Assembly (NCBI GenBank): GCA_947561395.2
Contig: OX387186.1
Span: 9,289,888 to 9,353,887 of the forward strand
DNA length: 64,000 nt
Reading direction: 5' to 3'
DNA from: Buxus sempervirens
Taxonomy: Eukaryota > Streptophyta > Magnoliopsida > Buxales > Buxaceae
Every line of letters starts with the position of its first letter. Position 1 is the first letter of the stretch. The translations under genes were made by a program, and so were the position numbers. Under the pieces are notes generated by a model, which saw only the letters and a program-made list of their open reading frames with translations, searched no databases and was not told the DNA's origin. Shown piece by piece: positions 1-12,664 of this stretch.

Positions 1-701
1 AGCCTGAAAGTAAATTCTAGGGTTTCATGATGTGGTTTTTGAGTCCTTTTTCATGTTTGAGAGAAGACCCTACGGTCTAAGTTCTCCCCTTTTGATGTTT
101 TTCATCAACGTGGGTATTTTTGGTTTTGATTTTTTGATTTAATGTGAAATTTGGGCTATATTTATGTCCTGGACTATTCAGGTTCAATTCTGCAATATTT
201 TATAAAAATCATATTTTTCTAGATTTCTAGAATTTGACTTGAAACCAGATTTTTGGATTTTTCACTTTATTTGGTTTTATTTGATTTTATCTCAATTTTA
301 TTTTAATCATGAAACCCTAGGAATGTTATGATCATATTTGAAAGTTCTGGAACAATCAGGCTATTCATATGAAAAAACCATACATTTTTGTCTTTTTTAT
401 GATTTTTCATGATTTTGTAGCAAGCTTTTTTCCTTTATTTTAACATGAACAATACCTGGCAACCACCTTGTGTGGATGAATAGGGGTGCCTAACACCTTC
501 CCCTGTTCATAACCTAATCCCCTTACCCATCTCTGGTTGTTTTTTTTATAGGGTTATTTTTACCCTAAATTTGCCTTTTTGTGCTTATTTGATATTTTGG
601 TGTCCATTCACACCTAAAAAGAATGGTGGCGACTCTTTGTTTTAATAAATCCCGCGTGATGATGAGGAAGTCATTAAATTGATTTTTTCCCATGTCTCAC
701 A
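1..701 (+). mobile_element. 3' part of a Tat-type LTR (LTR A)
   Basis: The sequence matches, block for block, the last 700 bp of the complete LTRs at 22716-24529 and 41754-43561: the GGTTTCATGATGTGG block, the CATGAACAATACCTGGCAACC block, the PBS-like TGGCGACTC at 627-635 and the terminal CATGTCTCACA. The 5' end lies outside the window. At 702 the sequence continues inside another LTR of the same family, so this copy appears to have inserted into LTR B. No coding capacity. Confidence 0.8.
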
Positions 702-1528
702 CTTTCTAAAATTTGGATTTTTCACATCTTTGCACCTACAGCACTGTTTTCTTAATTTTGGTGATATTTGGCTAGGATTCTGGATCTATCATGATCAATA
801 TGGTAGATCTAAGACCAAAAGCCTGAAAGTAACCTATAGAGTTTCATGATATGATTTTAAAATTTTTTTTTTATCTTGGAGAAAAGATCCTATGGTCTAA
901 ACTCTTCCTTTTGATGTTTTTTCATCAACATGGGTTGAGTGGGGGTTATATATCTCCACTATTGAGAGATCCGGATCAAATTTGTACTCCAAGTAACTTT
1001 GTTTTTCAATGATTTAATCAAGGGATTTCAATCTAGTTTTTCAACCTTTTAATGGTTTAGCATAAAAGTAGTTTTTCAGGTTTCTCTTTAGATTGGTTTT
1101 ATCTGATTTTTATTTCAATTTTATTTTAATCATGAAACCCTTAGGATGGTATGATCATATTGAAGATTCTGAATTAATCTAGATATTCATATGAAAAACC
1201 ATACACTTTTGTTGTTTTTATGTTTTTTTCCTTTTTTAAACAAGCCTTCTTTATTTAAAACATGAACAATACCTGGTAACCACCTTGTGTGGATGAATAT
1301 GAGTGCCTAACACTTTCCCATGTTCATAATCTAATCCCCTTACCCATCTCTGGTTGTTTGGTTTTGTTTTTATTTTAGAGTTATTTTTACTCTAATTTTT
1401 GTCTTTTTTTATTTTGATTTATGATTTTGGTGTTCATTCACACCTAAAAAGAATGGTAGCGACTCCTTATTCTAATGAAACCCATATGATGATTAGGAAG
1501 TCATTGAATTGATTTTCCATGTCTAACA
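702..1528 (+). mobile_element. 3' part of a second Tat-type LTR (LTR B), host of LTR A
   Basis: It begins in mid-LTR (TTTGCACCTACAGCACTG, equivalent to about 23745 in the intact 5' LTR) and runs to GTCTAACA at 1528. It repeats the LTR A blocks with more divergence, for example TAGCGACTCC instead of TGGCGACTC. The simplest reading is an older LTR interrupted by LTR A, with its 5' portion outside the window. It is inserted in the minus-strand TGTAAGATCC element. Confidence 0.7.
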
Positions 1529-4136
1529 GACCTAAAATAAAGTTTACTAAGTTTTATACACACGGTCTCTCTCTCTCTCTCTCTCTCTATCTATATACAC
1601 AATTTATACAAGATCTAAAAATAAACAACTACAAAAAGTGTTGTCCAACCCTATCCGGGATAGTAATAATCCTCAGGGTGGTAATCATCATCAGATTCGT
1701 TATTTCTTCCTACCCCAGTTTGTGCTCGACCTCTAGATCTATTTGAAAACAAAACCATTAAAACAAAACGCGTGAGACTAACGTCCCAGTAAGCGGAACA
1801 ATGCATGATAAGAACATTTTATGCAATTTCAAATATTAAAGTAGCTTGCTAATATACTATACAATCAATCTCTGGCAAAAACCAGCTAAAAGGCATTTCA
1901 TTTTCAGGTAAACAATACTGGAACTTTACGAAATCATAAATTATAAACAGATAAACTCAAATTAATCCAAATTGCGATATCAGTAAATCTCAGTAACAAC
2001 CTCATGTAATAACAATGATTTAATTCACTTGTCAAATTCGCCACCTCACGACTTACAATGGAAAGATCTAGCTAGGATCGCTCTTCCAAAGCGGAGCACT
2101 CAAGCATGAGACATGCATAAGCTGGCAAGTACAACCCAGTCCAACCATAGCAAGTTAGTGATCTCTTTCAGACCATCAAGTTAGTGATCTCTATTAGACC
2201 ATTGAATTAGTGATCTCAATGAGACCATCTAGTTGACTTTACGGGTTGATGTGGCACATTCTGAGGAGGATGCAAGTTCACAACCCCCGGCCCCTCATGA
2301 GCTAGGGTGAACGGCAATCCACTACCCCCAAATATAATAATATAATATCATTGTTATTTAAATGCCATAGGCCAACTGCCTTACTTAAGTATGCCTTATG
2401 TTACACACTTTAACAATGAAACCAATTTTGACTTAACCAACATATGAGAAGCCACTTCTTGACACAAGTTAGAATTAACCAATTTCGTACTTTAAAAAAA
2501 AAAACCAACACAAATTATCCAGACTTTGTTTGCAATTGCTGCTGATTATGTAAATCTGATTTTAAATAGATAATTGAATACTAAACCTGATCCAATCTAT
2601 AAGGAATTGGTATGTGTATCATATATCGTTGGAAAGCTCTACAAGTCTAGTTTCCAACGGTTCGTAATTCTGAGTTTCCTACAGGAAGTTATGGCCATTT
2701 TACTACAGGTGGTTACAAACAACTGCGAAAATCCAACCCGCTGATGGCTTCACTTCGGTGATTTTTAATTTCCAGATTTGGGGTCCAAGTCACCTACCAT
2801 CACTTATTTTCAACTACAAACACCTTAAACTAAATTTTAGACTACTAACATGAATTTTTACACAAAGATTTCAAGTCCTCGCAATCCACCGAAATCTTCA
2901 TGATTTTAAGACAGCCTAACAGGGTGACTTCCATAGGTTATCTTTCAATCGTTGGTTTTCTGTTTTCCTTGACTAATTTGTTCTTCCTCGTATAGTTTCT
3001 TTGTCTAATAGTAACATATTAGAACTGTCTTTCGTGTTCTCTTGCAAATTATACTCCAATAAATTGTTAAACCAACAAAGCTAGTTTAATTCTAGATATC
3101 ATGCCAATCTAATTATGCCTGGTGATAAAGTCTATATCATGATTGCATACACTCCATGAACATTGGAAATCTTGGATTAAAGAACCATTACCATCAACAA
3201 CACTGATTCAATATCATGATTCTCCGCACAAGTTATAATATCACACTACTACAACTTACTCAACATTTTCATAATATTAGGTGTCTCCACTAAACATTCA
3301 CCAATTCTATACTCCAATAAACAAGTTCATTGATTGGACATTTACTTGCTTCGTATTCTTCTTATTTTCTCATTTCCCCAAGAGTCATACAACACTCATT
3401 CAAAGGTAGAGTATAGCCGGAAAGGCTCTCCATTAAATTTGAAACCCAACAGTAACCCATTCAACAGTAATCGAAACCATTCAACAGTAACCCAATAGTA
3501 ACCCGTTCAACAGTAATCGATCAAAACATAAATCCATCGAAACCCAACAGAAACCAAAAATTAGAAATCAGAAATCGAAATCCAACAGAAACCAAAGATC
3601 AGAAATCAGAAATCAAAACCAAACAGAAACTTTTCCAACAAAATCGCCCAACTTTTCCAACAGAAATCAGAAATCAGAAAAACAAACAAAAATCAGAAAA
3701 ACAAACGAGAATCGATCGAATTGAAGAAAACTATGCTACTTACCAAATTTCGTAAAAATCCACGACCAACCCCTCGTTTTCTCTTCTTCCCCTCTTCTTC
3801 TTCTCTTTCGCGTTCTCTTATTCTCACTAACGACCACCTCTCTTCTTCTTCTTCTTCTTTCATCTTTCTCCTCTGCGGCTAACCCTCACGAACACCCCCT
3901 TCTCTTCTTCCTCTTCTTCTTTCCTTTTCTCCTTTCTTCTTCTTCTTCTTTCCTTTTCTCCTTTCTTCTTCTTCTTCTTCCTCCATGATTTCTCCTTCCC
4001 TTTCTACTTCTAACCCTAACAACCCAAACACATAACCCCCAAATGGAAGAATGTAAATTGCTTTTGTTTTTTTTTTTTAACCATTGAACCGGTTCAATAA
4101 ACTGAACCAACCCATTATACCACTAACCTAACCAAC
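1529..4136 (-). mobile_element. Minus-strand LTR-like sequence, TGTAAGATCC family (main part)
   Basis: Read on the minus strand this continues from the terminus at 9476 (TGTAAGATCC), interrupted by the LTR at 4137-9363. It has features usual for a long plant Gypsy LTR: a purine-rich stretch (3780-4010, GAAGAAGAAG type), a splice-donor-like TTTGGTAAGT near 3745, a triple repeat of the AGTTAGTGATCTC type at about 2154-2230, and a GTTATGGCCATTTT segment near 2690. A (CT)n microsatellite lies at 1565-1588. The far end of the LTR is not identified. Short ORFs here have no recognisable domains. The family is unassigned; a Del/Tekay-like LTR is only a guess. Confidence 0.5.
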
Positions 4137-6106
4137 TGTGAGACACGGGAAAAAATCACCGGAGTGATCACCCCTCCGTCAACACACGGGCTCAACACAA
4201 AAATGGGAGAGTCACCACCATTCATTATTTTGGGGTGAGAATGGACACTAAAAAGTTCAAAAGTAAGCAAAATTAGCTAAAAAGCAAATTCTAGGGTAAA
4301 AATAACCCTACTTGAAAATCAAATCCAGAGATGGGTAAGGGGATTAGATTATGAACGGGGGAAGGTGTTAGGCACCCCCATTCACCCACACAAGGTGGTT
4401 GCCAAGTGTTTGTTCATGCTAAAAGAAAATAGGAAGCTTGCTAAAAAAACATGAAAAGCCTTGAAAAAGGAACAAGTGTATGATATGTTCACATGAAGAT
4501 CCAAATGGATTTTAGATCTTCTCTTATGTCAATATCCTTTCTAAAATGTCATAAAAGATGGAAATCAAAACACAAGTTGCTCAAAACCAAGTTGAATCAA
4601 ATCCGGAAAATTTGGTGAAAGTAATGTCATTTGTCTTGAAATCATTCAAATCCAATTTTAAATCAAATCAAACCAAATCCATTTGAAAGACTATGGTAAA
4701 TAATAGTCTCATGCAAAATTTCAAGTAATTCCGGGTGAAATCCTAGGAGTTATGCTCCTTGAAAGTTGCTGTTGGGGATATTTAAAAGTGATAAGTAGGC
4801 AACTTTGGAAAATCACCTAGAAATATCCACTCCATAAAAACCCACGAAATTTGGTTTGATTGAAGTCTGTATGGCCATCTTTCAAACGAAACTAGCTTCA
4901 TACAAAAACTCATTCGGATGTGCCTTGGGTGGTCTCCCGAACAGGCCCCGAAGATCACAGATTTACCCAGAAAAGTACTAATGAGCAGCTCTGAGTAAAT
5001 CTGTTACCAATAATACAAATGGAGTCCAAAAATTATGAAACTAACTGGATTTAAAAATAGACTCATAAAGGAGTGCTCAGAAACAAAAATCACTCGAATC
5101 GGATTTAAAACGAACACATGGCGCTCCGTCGAAGTGACAAGTTCTGTATTTGAACCTGAACTATCCAATCAACTTCGACAGAGAGGTGTCAAAAATCCGC
5201 TTGATAGAAATTAATGAAATTTGGTGGACATAAACTAGACAGCCTCAACTTTCCCATGGTTCTGGAATCACTCCAAAATTCATCCGGACGATGAAGTTAT
5301 GAGCGTCCGAAGTAAGGGTACAGGTGCTGTCCAGTTAGGCCCTTTTTGAGTAAAACCAATGCAAAAATGTGACAAAGTGTGTGCAATTCGTGCAAGATGA
5401 ACACAAAACCTTTAAAAATCATCCAAAGACATTTCAGAATTGATTGAGACCATTTATTTCAGATTTATCACAATAAATGCAATAAACTCAAAATATGAGC
5501 CTATCCAGCCAAAATAATGATATGTATGTGCAAGTGTAAAAAACCAAACAAGATTAATAGCATGCATACATATTCATCAAAATAAGGTTCTAAGAACAGC
5601 CTAGGGTTCCTTTCCATTATCGTTTCCCTCTGTTCTCTCTCCCCGTTAAACACGGTTCTTCAAGATAATCAAGGGTACTTTGAATATGAAACGGTTTACA
5701 ATCAATCAAAAGGCTTTATTCTACATAGGTTCTAGCACTAGGGTCAATCCCCAGTCTCGTTTCTCCTAGATCCCGCCTTCACGTTTTACGACTAGGGGGA
5801 GTCTCGAGATACTTTGAGCCGGGGAAGGGTTTTCACACACAAAGAAGGCCTTATTCTACAGAAAGGTAGAAGAAGAGATCTAGATCTAGGAATGTAAAGA
5901 CAGAAAATAAAAGAAAAGTTTGAGGCTTACCTGGGTTCTGGAAGCGATCCCGCAGCGGTTTTCTTCTTCTCTTGGAGTTCTTCTTAGCGAGAATTCAAAA
6001 CAAGAGTTAATGGCCATTTGCTTAAGGAGAAGCCTCCTATTTATAGGCAAAGGCTAGGGTTAGGGTTGGTGAGAATGGTAGACACAACATAATGTCTATA
6101 GCCCAC

Positions 6107-8540
6107 TGTAGACACCTGATTTTTGCACCCCCAAAATAAAGAAAAACGAAAAATCAAACTAAAAGTCAAACCCTAAGGGGGTCAAAAATTGACTTTTGGA
6201 TTCAAGAAAATTTGGCCATCAAACTTCATCTCATTGAAAAGAGCATTTCGACACGATTCCAACGCAACTGAATTTGCTGAAATCGGTGTCCAGATGAGAA
6301 AGATATGAGTTGGTCAAACTTTTGGGGGCGAAAAGTTGACTTTTTGCTCAACCCCAATTCAACTGTCAAACTTGATCCTAATGGATAGGTGGTTCCGAGC
6401 CGGTTCCAACGACACTAAGTTTGCTGAAATCGGACACCGGATGAAGAAATTATGAGCAGTTGAAGTTTCAAAGAAAGCTGCCCATGTGGCAAAACAGTAG
6501 CAAAAAGCAGAATAGATGAATTAAATAAATAAAAATAATCATATCTTTATTTTTAATATTATTTTAATAAGAGAATCTCGTTTTATAATAAAATAATCAA
6601 AAAATCGGATAAAAATCTTTAAATAAACCAAATTGAATAAAGGTTTGAAATCCAAACATTTTAAAAACGTGCTGGACCGTATTTCAATTACGGGTAGGGC
6701 ATGCCCATATTTGAAATACGGGCAAGCTTCTGGAAGAAGACACGCGTCACTGTACGGCGGGACACGCGTCCCGTACGGCCGATTTCGCGAGATTTGGAAA
6801 TGTGCGTTTTTCGCCCGTATTTGAATTACGGGCAAGGCACGCCCGTACTTGAAGTACGGGCAAGGCATGCCCGTACTTCAAATACGGGCACGAAAATTTT
6901 GCCTATAAATAGAAAGGCCACCCCCCTCATTTCAACAAGCCGACTCCCAGGGCATCCACCCCCTTTCTTCCTTGCTGTTACCAAGCCCAACCTCTGTCCA
7001 AGTGATGCCACCCCAAATCCCAAATACCAAATACCAATTTTACCCCTGAAATGCTGCCAAACCTTCCCACTTCACCCTGCAAGCATAAATAACCCATCGA
7101 ACCTCTTTCAAATTCAATCCAAGGAATCCGACAGGACGCGGAAGCGCTGCCCAAATTCTCGGAGCACCATCACATATCACCAAGAACAAGGTAATAGCAA
7201 AGAAAGATTTCTGGTAATGTATTATTCATCATACATTGAATTTGATGCTTCCTAAATATGTCCTAACTACTTTCATCTTGTTATTGGTCTCTCACCTGTT
7301 TTTTCTCTTATTTTAGCATGGTTATGAGTTCCACACATTCCCCATAATAAGAAGGAAATTCCATTTGAAGGGAGGAGGATAAATTTGAGTACAAAATGAG
7401 AAGAAAGGATCTTTAAACTAACTTCAATGGACTTATTTTGATTATAAGGGACTTGTCTCCCATAATCTGTTGTAAATCATGCTTCCCCCCTCTCCTATCC
7501 TTCTTGACAAAGGATCATAAGTGGTCCAAGGAAAGGTTTGCCTCATTGACACCTGCAAAAAGAGAAGAAAAGTGGTTCCTTAAGCCAAATGAAGCAAAAC
7601 GGAGCAAAATGTCTTATTGTGAAGACACTGGAATCACCACAGAGGTCGCCGGAGTACTCAAGGAACACGTCGGAATGATCCTAGCCAGAATCGGAACATA
7701 AAAATGCAAAACTGAATTTGACCGTATTCTCAGAGCGGGCTGGGTGTGCCCGTATTTACTACATGGGCAAGCCTGACCCGTATTGCACTCACGGGCAAGG
7801 CCAGTCCATATGACAAATACGGGCAGTTGTAAATATAACTTAAAAAACATAATTTTCCGGCCCGGTTGAACCTGAACTGGCCTGAACCAATCCCTTAAGC
7901 AATTTGGGCTATCTTAAGCCCATCATTGGACCGTGGGCCCAAATGGGCCCACCAAGGCACCTTGGGCCCATTTGTGGGGCCCACTTTTGACTGGCCCATA
8001 CCAGGCCTGTTTTCAATAAACAGGCCCGGGCCCCTTTGACCTTTGACTAATGGGCCAAATCCAAGCCCATCAAGCCCAAACAAAAATGTAAATAAATAAC
8101 CAAATGGGTTACCCAATAACCCAACTGGGCCCAAGGCCCAACCATGGCAGCCCGGGTCTTCCAACGGGACCCGGGTCCGACCCATTTCACTTAGATAAAT
8201 AAAAAAGATAAAATCAAAATAAAAGGGACCCACACCTTCAGAGGGTCCCACCAGACCAAATAAAGCAGCATGCTGGCCTAGGAAGGGTGAACTTGACTCA
8301 AAAACCAGGGAGACCCGAGGGACCCGTCAAACCGACGGGGCGGGCCGGGGTGTCTTAAGGCTTCCCGGACGTAACCGAGGACTTAGCTAGAACTCTGAAA
8401 AAGCCGCAGACCAGACTTAGACCCGGATAGGGCAAAACCGTGTCTGCCTGCACTCTCAGGCAGTGGCGACTCCGAATGTCCCGAGGCACGCACTGAAGGT
8501 GCGCCCGATGTGCGATCTAGATCGATTTTAGGTGCGCACA
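6107..8540 (+). mobile_element. Nested solo LTR, TSD CCCAC (2434 bp)
   Basis: It starts TGTAGACACCTG and ends GGTGCGCACA, flanked by CCCAC at 6102-6106 and 8541-8545. The broken host LTR can be rejoined by eye across this insert (TCTATAGCCCAC to CAACCTTAACCC). A 28-bp-spaced palindrome array ends at 6889, just before TATAAATA at 6904-6911. A second, more diverged array of three units lies at 7748-7824. A PBS-like TGGCGACTCC is at 464-473 of the 8 kb block (8464-8473). The 3' half is GGGCCC-rich. ORFs crossing the array are palindrome read-through. Confidence 0.9.
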
Positions 8541-8652
8541 CCCACCAACCTTAACCCTAAGGCTATTTCCGAGATTTCCCCTCATTTAATGAGGGATATG
8601 ATGGTAAAAGTGAAAAGCTCTCGGAAAACCCTAATTTTTGAGCAAAACTTAT

Positions 8653-8794
8653 GTATCCGGCATATCAGGCCGGATACACAAGGGTCTTAATGTATCCGGT
8701 ATATAATACCGGATATACTAAGGAGTGCTTGTATCCGGTATCTTTCACCGGATACAAAGAAGAACACTTGTATCCGGCCTGAGTTGCCGGATAC
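8653..8794 (-). repeat. 39-bp-spaced palindrome array (GTATCCGG theme), four units
   Basis: Units start at 8653, 8692, 8731 and 8770. Each is a 25-bp imperfect palindrome with arms GTATCCGG and CCGGATAC around 9 variable bases, followed by a 14-bp spacer; the spacing is exactly 39 bp three times. It belongs to the reverse solo LTR and lies upstream of that LTR's TATA box. Arms are conserved while inner bases vary. Confidence 0.9.
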
Positions 8795-8834
8795 AAGGAA
8801 AAAAGCCTTTTCTCGAATTTTAACACAGGCAATA

Positions 8835-8916
8835 CTTATTTACATGTAATATCGTTTAAGTAAATGTCCTCGTATTTTTTAATCTCCATTTACTTAAGAT
8901 ATTACATGTAAATAAG
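8835..8916. repeat. 82-bp long stem-loop inside the LTR
   Basis: Left arm CTTATTTACATGTAATATC... (8835-8866) pairs with right arm ...GATATTACATGTAAATAAG (8887-8916), a stem of about 30 bp with a two-base bulge and a loop of about 20 nt. The same structure recurs at 54057-54138 and 57690-57771 in related LTRs, so it is an inherited LTR component or a small fixed MITE. Confidence 0.85.
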
Positions 8917-9363
8917 CAAACACCCCCCATTTGAATCCATTAAAAATAGTTCCAGACCCAAATTCCAAGTGAATAAAAAGTCAACTTTCCAGTTCTAGGC
9001 AAAATTTTGATTTTTCAGGTCTGGAAAAAAGGTTCAATATGTTAAAACCAAGGTATTCGCCAAGATTTAAAATCTCAAAAAATTCTTTTATGCAATAACA
9101 TGGCTAAAAACCTGATTACTGGGAAAAATTATCTTGAAATCTGGCTTTAAAAAATATTTCATTTTCTGGGGTCAAAAGTCAACAAAATTCAACCGGAAAA
9201 AGTTTGACTTTGCACAAAAGATTGAATTTGGGCCTTTTCCTTTTCCGTTTTGGATTCAAATAGGTTAAGTATCTCAAACCCAATGCAAAGAACTGAAAAT
9301 TCCAATAAAATATTTCTCTCCTTCAAGATTTATCAAAAATCGTGCAATTTTGGGGTGTCTACA

Positions 9364-9476
9364 CCAACCCATCAAACCAACTAACTTAACTAAATTTTTA
9401 ATCTTCTATTTATTTTATTCTTACTTAATATATTTAATCTTAATTATAATTTTTCTCAAAATTCCAGGATCTTACA
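9364..9476 (-). mobile_element. 5' terminus of the minus-strand TGTAAGATCC LTR
   Basis: Rejoins the sequence left of 4137 across the CCAAC duplication and ends in ...GGATCTTACA at 9476 (TGTAAGATCC on the minus strand). The next base begins satellite sequence (GTAGGGATAGGGTATTTT). A related start, TGTAAGACCCTAG, appears on the plus strand at 63655. Confidence 0.7.
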
Positions 9477-12400
9477 GTAGGGATAGGGTATTTTGGATTA
9501 GGAAAGTCCTTTTACATTTGAAGGAAAAAAATAAAAACTTTGCAACCATAAGATGTGGCAGCATTATCACTTGCACTGCGTTTGGTATTGCTTTTTGTGT
9601 GTGTGTATATATAATTTACTAGATAATACTATAAAATAAAGCATTCAGTCAATAATTCAAATCAATTGTCAAAGATGAAATAGGGAGCTTTCACAATTTT
9701 ATTTTTATATTATCTTAGGTATAGGTATCATAAAAAAATACTAACAATAATATTGATATGGGACATAGATTGAGACAAGTTTACAATAATTCTTGTTTTG
9801 ATTTGTAACTTATTGTTATTATTTTGACAAGCTCGGGGTGGGTTTCATTTGTAACTCTACAATTTTTTTTTTTTTGGTTGGTATCAACATAACGTTTAGA
9901 TATCTAGAAATAAACAACTGAGCAAGAAACGTGATCGTAAGGGTGACCCCCTTTCTTGGCTTTTTCTTTTTCTTTTTTTTTTTCATTCTCTCTCTCTCCT
10001 CTCATCTCTCTTCTTTTTTTTTTCTTTTTTTTGATAACAAAAGTGATGTGCCCTACGAAGTTTTTTGCAATCCAAGTAACTATAATATACATACCTCAAT
10101 TCTCCGTGGGTGAGCGGTTTTGACGGGAACAAAATGCTCTGCTGCCGAAGATGCAGATTAACTGCTATGGAGCATCGTAGGGATAGGGTAGTTTTGATTA
10201 GGAAAATCCTTTTACATTTGAAGGAAAAAATAAAAACTTTGCAACCATTAGATGTGGCAAAATCATCACTTACACTGCGTTTGGTATTGCTTTTTATGTG
10301 TGTGTATATATATATATATAATTTAATAGATAATACTATAAAATAAAGCATTCAGTCAATAATTCAAAGTTTGTGCCTATCGATTGTGAAAGAAGAAATA
10401 GGGAGCTTTCACAATTTCATTTTTATATTACGTTCGGCATATATTACGTTCGGCATAGATAATATAAAAAAATACTAATAATAAAATAGATATGGGACAT
10501 GGATTGAGACAAGTTTACAATAATTCATCTCTTGATTTCTAACTTATTGTTATTATTTTTACAGGCCCGGGCTGGGTTTCATTTGGAAACTCCACTCATT
10601 TTTTTTTGGTTGGTATCAACATAATGTTTTGATATCTGGAAATTAACTACTGTGCAAGAAACGTGATCGTAAGGGTGACCCCCTTTCTTGGCTTTTCCTT
10701 TTTTTTTCATTCTCTCTCTCTCCTCTCTTTTCTCTTCTTTTCTTTTTTTTCTTTTTTCGATAAGAAAAAGTGATGTACCATATGAAGTTTTTTGCAATCC
10801 AAGTAATTGTAATATACATTCCTAAATTCTCCATGGGTGAGCAGTTTTGATGGGAACAAAATGATCTGCTGCCGACCATGCTGCTTAACTACTATGGAGC
10901 ATTGCAGGGATAGGGTATTTTCGATTGGGAAAATCCTTTTCAATTTGAAGGAAAAAATAAAAAATTTGCAACAATGAGATGTGGCAGCGTCATCACTAAC
11001 ACTGTGTTTGGTATTGCTTTTGGTATATATATAATTTAAAAGATAATACTATAAATAAAGTGTTCAGTCAATAATTCAACCCTTGTACTTATCAATTGTC
11101 AAAGAAGAAATAGGGAGCTTTCATAATTTCATTTTTATATGATGTTAGGTATAGATAATATAAAAAAATACTAATAATAATATAGATATGGGACATATGT
11201 AGATGGAGACAAGTTTGCAATAATTCATGTCTTGATTTGCAGCTTATTGTTATATATTATTTTGATTGGCCCGGGCGACTATAAAATAAAGCATTCAGTC
11301 AATAATTTAAAGCTTGTGCCTATCAATTGTCAAAGAAGAAATAGGGAGCTTTCACAATTTCATTTTTATTTTATGTTAGGTATAGATAATATAAAAAAAA
11401 TACAAATAATAATATAGATATGGAACATAAATTGAGAAAAGTTTACAATAATTCATGTCTTGATTTGTAACTTATTGTTATTATTTTGACAGGCCGGGGG
11501 ACTATAAAATAAAGCATTCAGTCAATAATTTAATGCTTGTGCCTATCAATTGTCAAAGAAGAAATAGGGAGCTTTCACAATTTCATTTTTATATTACGTT
11601 AGGTATAGATAATATAAATAAATACATATAATAATATAGATATGGGACATAGATTGAGACATGTTTACAATATATAATTCATGACTTGATTTGTAACTTA
11701 TTGTTATTATTTTGACAGTCCCGTGCTAGCTATCATTTTGTAACTCTAGTCTTTTTTTTTTGGTTGGTATCAACATAATGTTTAGAGATCTAGAAATTAA
11801 CTACTGAGCAAGAAACGTGATTGAAAGGGTGACCCCCTTTCTTGGCTTTTCTTTTTTTTCATTCTCTCCCTCTCTCCTCTCCTCTCTCTTCTCTTCCCTT
11901 TTTTATTTTGATAAGAAAAAGTGATGTTCCCTACGAAGTTTTTTGCAATCCAAGTAACTGTAACATACATTCCTAAATTCACCGTGGGTGAGCGGTTTTG
12001 ATGTCAACAAAATGCTCTACTACAGACCATGCAGCTTTACTGCTATGGAGCATTGCAAGGAAAGGGTATTTTCAGTTAGAAAAATCCTTTTACATTTGAA
12101 GGAAAAAATTAAAACTTTGCAACCATGAGATTTTGCAGCATCATCAATAACACTGCATTTGGTATTGCTTTTTGTATATATATATAATTTAATCGATAAT
12201 ACTATAAAATAAAGCATTCAATCAATAATTCAAAGCTTGTGCCTATCAATCGTCAAAGAAGAAATTGGGAGATTTAACAATTTCATTTTTATATTATGTT
12301 AGGTATGGATAGTATGAAAAAATACTAATAATAATATAGATATGGGACATAGTTTTAGACAAGTTTACAATAATTCGTGTCTTGATATGTAACTTATTGT

Positions 12401-12664
12401 TATTATTTTGATAGGCCTGAGCTGGGTTTCATTTGGTAACTCTACTCTTTGTTTTTTTGGGTGGTATCAACATAATAATTATATGTCTAGAAATTAACTA
12501 CTGAGCAAGAAACGTGACAGTAACAGTGACCCCCTTTCTTGGCTTTTCCTTTTTTCATTTTCTCTCTCTCCTCTCTTCTCTCTTCTCTCTTCTGTCTTCG
12601 TTTCTTCTTTTTTTTTTTTGATAAGAAAACGTTATGTGCCCTACGAAGTTTTTTGCAATCCAAG
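9477..12664 (+). repeat. Satellite-like tandem array, block 1
   Basis: About four monomers of roughly 0.72 kb can be phased on the GGGATAGGGTATTTT block (near 9479, 10179, 10908 and 12059). A monomer runs through a TGGTTGGTATCAACATAA block, a CTTTCTTGGCTTTTCC block and pyrimidine tract, a TTTTTTGCAATCCAAG block, a (TA)n tract and a GTTATTATTTTGACAGG block. Between 11277 and about 11722 there are two extra truncated units of about 225 bp, each joined at GGCCGGG/ACTATAAAATAAAGC. Recurrent minus-strand ORFs of 60-120 codons reflect the repeat and differ between copies, so I do not call genes. Confidence 0.9.

Larger units (their letters stand above)
4137..9363 (-). mobile_element. Reverse solo LTR, Tat type, TSD CCAAC, interrupted by a nested solo LTR
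   Basis: It begins TGTGAGACACGG, the reverse complement of the family LTR end, and finishes GGGGTGTCTACA, the reverse complement of the TGTAGACACCCC start. It is flanked by CCAAC at 4132-4136 and 9364-9368. Removing the insert at 6107-8540 and its duplicated CCCAC leaves about 2.79 kb with no internal region, so it is a solo LTR. On the minus strand, in order, it has a large stem-loop (8835-8916), a four-unit 39-bp palindrome array (8653-8794), the TATAAATA box near 6040 and a CCAG|GTAAG donor near 5930. Confidence 0.9.

Noticed and set aside
1565..1588. (CT)n tract as a regulatory element
   Set aside because: Simple microsatellite of the kind also seen at 46324 and 56318; no associated gene.
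6701..7255. 184-codon ORF starting in the palindrome array of the 6107-8540 LTR
   Set aside because: Begins as read-through of the repeats, crosses the TATA box, and shows no domain.
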